Origin: JAAZAI01 sp050942875 | GTDB lineage: Bacteria > Verrucomicrobiota > Kiritimatiellia > RFP12 > UBA3636 | Assembly (NCBI GenBank): GCA_050942875.1 | Contig: JBMNOD010000113.1 | Coordinates: 1-8,845 of the forward strand | Length of the DNA: 8,845 nucleotides | Reading direction: 5' to 3' | Part shown: one piece after another, positions 4,082-8,845 of the stretch | Layout: each line of letters begins with the position of its first letter | Numbering within the stretch: position 1 is the stretch's first letter | Notes under the pieces: generated by a model | What the model was told of the DNA's origin: nothing | What the model saw: only the letters and a program-made list of their open reading frames with translations | Database searches by the model: none | Position numbers and translations under genes: made by a program

Positions 4082-6484
4082 ATGCGTCCCTCGATCCGCC
4101 CTCTGGCCCCCTTGCTGGGCCATGGTTTGCTGGCTCTCGCGTGCGCCATGGCCATCGGCCTCCCATCCGCGGCCTCCGATGCACCCGGCGGCCCGCCAAA
4201 GGTGGAGGCGCCGCGGCCCTCCCGGGCACCGGCCCGCCTCCCCGGGGCGATCGTGGTGACCGACTTCGGGGTCGTGGGCGACGGGGTCACGGACGTGACG
4301 GCACCGCTCCAGCAATTGATCAACAAGCTGTTCCTCCCTCCGTTCACCCACAATCTCAACCGGCCGGGGCAGTTCCACACCGCCAGCTATCCGCAGCTTG
4401 TCTTCCCGGCGGGAACCTATGTCCTCTCGGACATGGTCGTGCTCAACAACCATGTCCGCATCCTCGGAGAGGACGCGGCCGTCTTGCGCCAGACCAACCC
4501 GCAGGCCGACGTCTTCTACGTCCACTGGGCGCACCGGGTCAGCATCGAGAACCTGACGTTCGAGGGCGGTCGACGCGCCCTGAAGTTCTGGACCCATGAC
4601 ATCGACCGCGCCGTGCTGTCCGTCTCCGGCTGCACGTTCCGGAACACCTCGGACTACGCGATCGAAAACATCGTCAAGAGCCTCAAAGGGGCGGCGCTCG
4701 ACGGCCACGACGACGGAACGGCCTTCCGCGGATTCTACCGGCGCGATGCGGAGGGCCGCTGGTTCTACGACGACGATCCCGACGCCGCCTACGTGCACAA
4801 TTCGACGCTGATGACGATCGAGGACTGCCGTTTCGAAAACTGCGCCAAGGTCTTGCACGGCAATGTGGACTGGGGGCTTCTCCGGCGGTGCGAGATCGAT
4901 CTGGCTCCATCCATGCAAGGAGCCGCCATCCTGAACGCGGGCATTCTGCAACTCGACCAGATCCAAGGACGTGTCGCGGACGGCGCGAACGCTGCCGTCG
5001 CCGCCGAACGGCGGCAAATCTGGATCGACCACCTGGGCGGCTTGCTGATCGCACGTCGTCTGAACCTGCGCCGCCCGTCCGGCGGCGGCATCCCCGTCGT
5101 GCTCAACCGCGCTTGCGTGCGAGGCATCACAAGCAACATCCCCTACGCCCTGTTCGTGTCCGACAGTGTGTTTGGAATCGACCCCGGCGACAACGCCGCG
5201 CTGGTGTCCCTGCGCGAGGTGCCCAACCAGCTTGTCATCGAAAACTGCCGACTTGACGGAGGCGACGGTACCATCGAGCTCCTCCGGCTCGACGCGCAGG
5301 CGGATCTCTCCCTTGTGACGACCCCGCGTTACAGCGCCCCTGTCTTCGTCGCCGTGGGAGACGACAACCCGGGGTTCAGGTCGGAGGTTCCCGCGCCCCT
5401 GCTGCCCTTCAAGCACACGGCCTTGCCCGGAGGGACGTGCGACGGGTTCGACACGCAAGCTTGCGGCAAGCCTCCCCTCGGCGACTCGTCCAGCGAAGCG
5501 GCAGGGATCGACGTGGCCTCGTTCGGCGCGGTTCCGAACGACGGGCGCTGCGACCGCGACGCACTCCAGAAGGCCCTGGTCGCAGCGGCCTCGACCGGCG
5601 CGCGGGTGCTGGTCCCCAACGGCATCTACCACCTGTCGGCTCCACTGGCGTTGCCGCCGACGCTGCATGTCGAAGCCGTCGGCCGGGCCGTCTTCATCGC
5701 CGACAAACCCGACCAGACGCTCTTCCAGGCGGAGCGCTGCCGGGAACTGTCCGTGCGGTTCTGCACGTTCATCGGAGGCCGGACAGCCCTCGACGTGCGA
5801 ATCGATGCCGACGGCCCGCCGGCGACGGTGCGGCTTTCCCACTGCTTCTTCAAGGCCGCAGCCGGCGACGCGGTGCGCTGCCTGCGGGGTTCCGGCCAAG
5901 CCATCGCCCGACCCATGGACACGCTGTGGATCGACCACGGCGTGTTCACCGCCTGCCACACGGCAGTGCGCGCCAACGCCGACAGCCGCATCGAAGCGGC
6001 ATGGATTTCCACGCATCGGGTGACGGACGCCGATCCCGTGCTCAACATGGCAGTGTTGTCCAATTCGGGACGAATGGCCTGCGACACCATCCTCGGCGTG
6101 CCGATCATCCACAACCAGGAGCGCGACTACCGCTGGATCGACAACGCCGGCACGCTCGTGTGCGACTTCATCCGCTTCGGGGGCGAGTACGGCGGCATGA
6201 ACTGCGTCAACCTGCAGCCCGTCGACGGGGTTCCCAACCGGTTGCTGGTGCAGCGCAGCTGGCTCTACGGCCTGCGCAACACGGCGCGTCGTTCCCGCCT
6301 CTACTTTGAAGGCCGACCGGACCGCGTCGTGCTGCGGAACAACAGCGGGGGCTTGCCGGACAGCAAGCTCCTGCCCACGCTGCTGTTCCAAAAAGAAGAA
6401 TTCCTTCCCGAGACCCCAGGCTGGCTGGAGGCGTCGGGGAACCTGCTCGATCTCACCCCTCACGTCCAGGAGAAAACTCCATGA
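4082..6484 (+). CDS. Secreted protein with two tandem pectate-lyase-like beta-helix domains
   Basis: 800 residues. A signal peptide (LLGHGLLALACAMAIGLPSA, cleavage near residues 30-33) is followed by a Pro-rich linker. Domain 1 (about 57-440) opens with VTDFGVVGDGVTDVTAPLQQ and VFPAGTYVLSD (107-117). Domain 2 (about 476-775) opens with IDVASFGAVPNDGRCDRDAL and VPNGIYHLS (511-519). Both openings are typical of the Pectate_lyase_3 / rhamnogalacturonase-epimerase-like superfamily: a D-F-G-A-x-G-D-G-x-x-D turn followed by a PAG-Y strand. Repeated CxFxN rungs (SGCTFRNTSDYAIEN, EDCRFENCAKVL, SHCFFKAAAGDAV) indicate a right-handed beta-helix. Each domain also carries WID[N/H] (314 and 685), VPN[Q/R]L (380 and 717) and a late DN/NN-G-LP-LL motif (428 and 753). 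No catalytic residues could be assigned; it may be a lyase, hydrolase, epimerase or binding protein. The start has only a weak GGGA 9 bases upstream. It overlaps the next gene by ATGA. Confidence 0.85.
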   Translation: MRPSIRPLAPLLGHGLLALACAMAIGLPSAASDAPGGPPKVEAPRPSRAPARLPGAIVVTDFGVVGDGVTDVTAPLQQLINKLFLPPFTHNLNRPGQFHTASYPQLVFPAGTYVLSDMVVLNNHVRILGEDAAVLRQTNPQADVFYVHWAHRVSIENLTFEGGRRALKFWTHDIDRAVLSVSGCTFRNTSDYAIENIVKSLKGAALDGHDDGTAFRGFYRRDAEGRWFYDDDPDAAYVHNSTLMTIEDCRFENCAKVLHGNVDWGLLRRCEIDLAPSMQGAAILNAGILQLDQIQGRVADGANAAVAAERRQIWIDHLGGLLIARRLNLRRPSGGGIPVVLNRACVRGITSNIPYALFVSDSVFGIDPGDNAALVSLREVPNQLVIENCRLDGGDGTIELLRLDAQADLSLVTTPRYSAPVFVAVGDDNPGFRSEVPAPLLPFKHTALPGGTCDGFDTQACGKPPLGDSSSEAAGIDVASFGAVPNDGRCDRDALQKALVAAASTGARVLVPNGIYHLSAPLALPPTLHVEAVGRAVFIADKPDQTLFQAERCRELSVRFCTFIGGRTALDVRIDADGPPATVRLSHCFFKAAAGDAVRCLRGSGQAIARPMDTLWIDHGVFTACHTAVRANADSRIEAAWISTHRVTDADPVLNMAVLSNSGRMACDTILGVPIIHNQERDYRWIDNAGTLVCDFIRFGGEYGGMNCVNLQPVDGVPNRLLVQRSWLYGLRNTARRSRLYFEGRPDRVVLRNNSGGLPDSKLLPTLLFQKEEFLPETPGWLEASGNLLDLTPHVQEKTP
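6468..6473 (+). promoter_or_regulatory. Ribosome binding site AGGAGA inside the preceding gene
   Basis: AGGAGA lies seven bases before the ATG at 6481, within the 3' end of the upstream coding sequence. It fixes this start, which overlaps the upstream TGA (6482-6484), and suggests translational coupling. Confidence 0.75.
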
Positions 6485-8232
6485 AGCACATGTCGATCCT
6501 TGCGATGTCCTGTCTGCTGGCCTTGGCCGAATTGCCCCACCGAACCTTGGCGAAAGCGCCGCCCGCAGCGGCGTCCGCCGTGATCGACGTGCGTGCGCAG
6601 GGTGCTGTCGGCGACAACCGCGCGGACGACACGGACGCCATCCAACGAGCCGTCGACCTGGCGTTGGCGCGCCGCGTGATCAACGGCGTCAACCGTCGCG
6701 TGACCGGCGTCGCCGCGCCGGTCGTGTACATCCCTGCCGGACGCTACCGAGTCTCGCGCACGCTCGTCGCCAATGGGCCGATCGTCTTCCGGGCCGATCC
6801 GAAAGGCATGCTGGTCGCAGCCGGCGACGACCTGACGATCCTCTCGGTGAAAGCCTGGCGGCAGACGTTCGAGAATCTCGCCTTCATGGGCGGTGCGACG
6901 CATGTCGTGCTCGAAGGCAGGACCGACCAAGGCATGGTGCAATTCCGGGGCTGCAGCTTTGTCGGCGCGAACGACGTGGCCGTGAACATCGACCTGCGCA
7001 GCAACGTCGTCGTCTTCAACGACTGCCACTTCACCGACAACGAGCAAGCGCTGCGCACCATCACGGACATGACGACGCTGCGCGACTGCTGGATCACCTC
7101 CCGCAAGACGATGCGCGACAAGGCGGTGATCGAAGCCCGTGGCGACATGATGGTGGTCGAGGGTCTTTGCGGCGTGCCGTTGGTCGGCAGCGTCAACCAG
7201 CGCTGGATCGACAACTACACCGGACTGTTCCTGAACTTGCGCGATTGCCGCTTCGGCGGCGAAGGCGGCGGCTTCACCACAATCTACAACTTCGCCAAGC
7301 CCCGCGCCAACGGCGGGGCGACGAGCATCCTCGTCGACGGCTCGCTGCTCTGCGCGGGCGCGAGCGAAGAGACCGGCCGGGCCGCCGTCCACTGCGTCCA
7401 GATCCCCAACAAGATCGAAATTCGAAGCAGCATCCTGAGGGATGCCGTGCCGGTCACGGTGCGCGAACCGATCGATCCCTCGTTCTTCGCCGGCGTCGAT
7501 CCCGACTTTCTTTCCTACGCCTTGCGGGACAACGTCGGATTCGGAGCCAACGAGCTGCCCGCCGTGCTGCGCGAACCTGCGAAGCTCGTCCAGCCCCGCC
7601 CCTTCAAGGGCCTCGCCGAAGGCCCGACCGCCGCGGCGCTGGACGCCGCCTGCGAAGCAGTGGCCGCCAAGGCCTGGCCCGACAGTTGGGACGGAACCGA
7701 CCAGGGGCACGTCCAGGCCACGAAGCCCGAGGATTACGTGGATCTCCATTTGAATGTCGATTCCCTCTGCCTCGACACCTTCATCGACGGGACGACAATC
7801 CCCAACCACGACTATCTGGCGTTCAAGCCGTGCGGCACCGATCTGGTGCTGCTGCGTCGGCAGAAGGGAATGGCGCCGTACCTGCTCATCCGCGACGTGG
7901 CGGTGGATGTGGACCGCCACCCCTTCCTCACGTTGAAGTTGAAGGGCGACGACAATCTCAAGCCCGACGGGTTCGCGATCAAGATCATCGACCGGGAAAC
8001 CCGTGCGCTGGCGTTGGCCGTCGAGCAACTTTGGCCACCGTATCACACGTATCGCGCGTTCGACCTGCGCAAGCTGTATCCCGGCATCGGTGGTCCGCGC
8101 CGGTTCGACATCAAGCTCTACTATCTGGGTCTCCGCATCATCCACGACCTGGAGGTCTACCACGCAGAACCCGGCGACGCCCTGACGATCGATTTCCTGC
8201 GCTTCGAAGCCGACACGGCGGCGCAGCCCTGA
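6481..8232 (+). CDS. Secreted beta-helix protein with an additional C-terminal beta-sandwich-like domain
   Basis: 583 residues. A short signal peptide (MKHMSILAMSCLLALAELPH; cleavage probably near TLA-KA, about residue 24) precedes one pectate-lyase-like beta-helix (34-360). It opens with VIDVRAQGAVGDNRADDTDA and VYIPAGRYRVS (82-92), with rungs such as FRGCSFVGANDVAVN and FNDCHFTDNEQAL. It carries RWIDN (241-245) with FGGEGGG, IPNKIEIRSSIL (308-319) and DNVGF-LPAVL (350-363), matching the order in both halves of the preceding protein, so the three modules are paralogues. Residues about 420-580 form a separate domain: PYLLIRDVAVDVDRHPFLTL, KGDDNLKPDGFAIKIIDRET, RRFDIKLYYLG and ALTIDFLRFEAD. 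This resembles a galactose-binding-like or CBM-like jelly-roll, by pattern only. It probably acts on or binds a polysaccharide outside the cytoplasm; activity is unassigned. It is translationally coupled to the upstream gene and is last in the operon. Confidence 0.87.
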   Translation: MKHMSILAMSCLLALAELPHRTLAKAPPAAASAVIDVRAQGAVGDNRADDTDAIQRAVDLALARRVINGVNRRVTGVAAPVVYIPAGRYRVSRTLVANGPIVFRADPKGMLVAAGDDLTILSVKAWRQTFENLAFMGGATHVVLEGRTDQGMVQFRGCSFVGANDVAVNIDLRSNVVVFNDCHFTDNEQALRTITDMTTLRDCWITSRKTMRDKAVIEARGDMMVVEGLCGVPLVGSVNQRWIDNYTGLFLNLRDCRFGGEGGGFTTIYNFAKPRANGGATSILVDGSLLCAGASEETGRAAVHCVQIPNKIEIRSSILRDAVPVTVREPIDPSFFAGVDPDFLSYALRDNVGFGANELPAVLREPAKLVQPRPFKGLAEGPTAAALDAACEAVAAKAWPDSWDGTDQGHVQATKPEDYVDLHLNVDSLCLDTFIDGTTIPNHDYLAFKPCGTDLVLLRRQKGMAPYLLIRDVAVDVDRHPFLTLKLKGDDNLKPDGFAIKIIDRETRALALAVEQLWPPYHTYRAFDLRKLYPGIGGPRRFDIKLYYLGLRIIHDLEVYHAEPGDALTIDFLRFEADTAAQP

Positions 8233-8380
8233 CGCCCCACAGAGACCCCCCAACCGCAAATCAGCCCGCTTGGGCAAAGGATGGCAGCCCGCTGGATGGA
8301 CTTCCGGAATCCTCATCCAAAGAACGCAAGAGCCACAAAGCCTTTCCGTGTTCCGTGTATTCAATGGTTGCCCCCCTTAA
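8233..8380. other. Short intergenic stretch before the right repeat array
   Basis: No gene seen. A 4-bp hairpin GCCC-GCTT-GGGC at 8264-8275 lacks a T run. A 'ttccgtgttccgtgt' tandem word lies at 8344-8358. The nearest terminator-like structure after the operon is the core-repeat hairpin at 8679-8704. Confidence 0.5.
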
Positions 8381-8492
8381 CTCGGCGCAGCCGCCACGGC
8401 CCTTCTCGCCCTTCTCGCCCTTCCGGTGAAACCCCACCGCCCACGCCGCGCCACCCTTCGCATAGTGAGGAGTGCGTAGAGCGTAGAGCGTA

Positions 8493-8522
8493 GTTCAGGC
8501 CGGGGACGCCCCAGACCCCGTT
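8493..8522 (+). repeat. 30-bp GC-rich core repeat, copy 5
   Basis: GGGGACGCCCC variant of the core, preceded by three gagcgta-type words and followed by the acgaccagcttttt module. Confidence 0.8.
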
Positions 8523-8670
8523 ACGACCAGCTTTTTGTGCTTTCTTGTGTTTCGTGGCCATCCCCCACTCGGCGCAGCCGCCCCAGCCCTTCTCGCCCTT
8601 CCGGTGAAACCCCACCGCCCACGCCGCGCCACCCTTCGCATAGTGAGGAGTGAGAAGAGCGTAGAGCGTA

Positions 8671-8700
8671 GTTCAGGCCGGGGACGCCCCGGACCCCGTT
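8671..8700 (+). repeat. 30-bp GC-rich core repeat, copy 6
   Basis: GGGGACGCCCC variant with 'ggacc' in place of 'agacc', aligned with copy 3 inside the 141-bp repeat shared by the two arrays. Confidence 0.8.
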
Positions 8701-8704
8701 TTTT
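8679..8704 (+). terminator. Core-repeat hairpin with T run, terminator-like (copy 6)
   Basis: CGGGG (8679-8683) and CCCCG (8694-8698) enclose a 10-nt loop and are followed by six T's (8699-8704). It is the first structure after the operon with the form of an intrinsic terminator, though 450 bp from the stop codon. Confidence 0.4.
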
Positions 8705-8737
8705 GGACAGGATTCCACCCACCAAGGCAATCGTGTC

Positions 8738-8755
8738 AAAAAAGCAGGCTTTTTT
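8738..8755 (+). repeat. AT-rich palindrome AAAAAAG-CAGG-CTTTTTT, copy 2
   Basis: Identical to 1117-1134 and set in the same surroundings, between a caatc-tgtc word and the 'agtgaggagtgcgtag' block that precedes a core. Confidence 0.6.
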
Positions 8756-8784
8756 AGTGAGGAGTGCGTAGAGCGCAGGGAGGA

Positions 8785-8814
8785 GTTCAGGCCGGGGACA
8801 CCCCAGACCCCGTT
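8785..8814 (+). repeat. 30-bp GC-rich core repeat, copy 7
   Basis: GGGGACACCCC variant, aligned with copy 2 inside the 106-bp repeat shared by the two arrays but ending 'agaccccgtt' and followed by acgaccagcttttt instead of a T run. Confidence 0.8.
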
Positions 8815-8845
8815 ACGACCAGCTTTTTGTGCTTCCTTGTGTTGG

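Larger units (their letters stand above)
8381..8845. repeat. Right mosaic repeat array (three GC-rich cores), continues past the window
   Basis: The same modules and orientation as the left array: CTCGGCGCAGCCGCCAC module (8381), core (8493), acgaccagctttttgtg module (8523), CACTCGGCGCAGCCGCC module (8566), core (8671), ttttggacaggattcc module (8701), AT-rich palindrome (8738), core (8785), then acgaccagctttttgtg to the edge. Bases 8597-8737 match 1302-1442 and bases 8709-8814 match 1088-1193, both without gaps. No coding sequence is supported here. Confidence 0.85.

Noticed and set aside
4004..6463. Long minus-strand reading frame (819 residues) opposite the double beta-helix gene
   Set aside because: Composition is a typical GC-rich antisense shadow (many G, R, V, H, D), with no domain, signal or ribosome site; the plus strand has clear family motifs.
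6460..8364. Long minus-strand reading frame (634 residues) opposite the last gene
   Set aside because: Same reasoning: it mirrors the plus-strand codons and has no recognisable domain.
6306..8429. Plus-strand frame of 707 residues overlapping the last gene in another frame
   Set aside because: Arg/Pro-rich low-complexity translation typical of an out-of-frame GC-rich gene, running on into repeat DNA.
907..8845. Composite transposon with the arrays as insertion-sequence ends
   Set aside because: No transposase or integrase frame, no clear terminal inverted repeats and no target-site duplication could be seen; only the direct repeats are supported.
1..8845. tRNA or rRNA genes
   Set aside because: No cloverleaf arms, T-loop consensus or rRNA-like stretches were recognised on either strand by eye.

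Overview
The window is GC-rich chromosomal DNA that looks like the PVC superphylum, most likely a Lentisphaerae, Kiritimatiellota or Verrucomicrobia relative. Three things suggest this: a GntR-type helix-turn-helix joined to a LacI-type sugar sensor, large secreted right-handed beta-helix proteins of the pectate-lyase type, and intergenic DNA built from mosaics of short 'caggatt', 'acaagatt' and 'cacaaaaag' words. The placement rests on recalled family patterns and was not checked by a search.

Layout. Bases 1-690 hold the 3' end of a gene that starts before the window; its C-terminal HEAT-like region resembles that of PVC FAD-dependent oxidoreductases. Bases 691-906 contain small hairpins and no gene. 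Bases 907-1600 are a mosaic repeat array with four copies of a 30-bp GC-rich core. Bases 1601-1880 hold further low-complexity words, some of them inverted copies of array modules. A strong sigma70-type promoter lies at 1897-1925 and is covered by a perfect 8-8-8 inverted repeat. It drives a probably leaderless regulator gene (1933-3195). Three co-directional genes follow: a small secreted jelly-roll-like protein (3247-4065), a double beta-helix protein (4082-6484) and a single beta-helix protein with an extra C-terminal domain (6481-8232). The last two overlap by ATGA. Bases 8381-8845 are a second mosaic array of the same family and orientation, with three more cores, running off the right edge.

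How it fits together. The four complete genes look like a small autoregulated operon. The regulator would sense a sugar-like ligand, bind the palindrome over its own promoter, and control export of three proteins that probably act on or bind a polysaccharide outside the cytoplasm. No promoter was seen inside the operon. No transporter, sulfatase or recognisable glycosidase lies in the window, so the substrate is unknown.

The most notable points are: (1) one beta-helix module occurs three times across the two large proteins, marked by the same ordered motifs (WID[N/H], [V/I]PNxLxIxxSxL, DNxGF-LPxLL), and looks like an uncharacterised clade-specific family; (2) the operator-promoter palindrome with a leaderless start; (3) the repeat arrays, which share stretches of 106 and 141 bp at about 96-97% identity on both sides of the operon and could serve as recombination sites or as a terminator-bearing repeat family.
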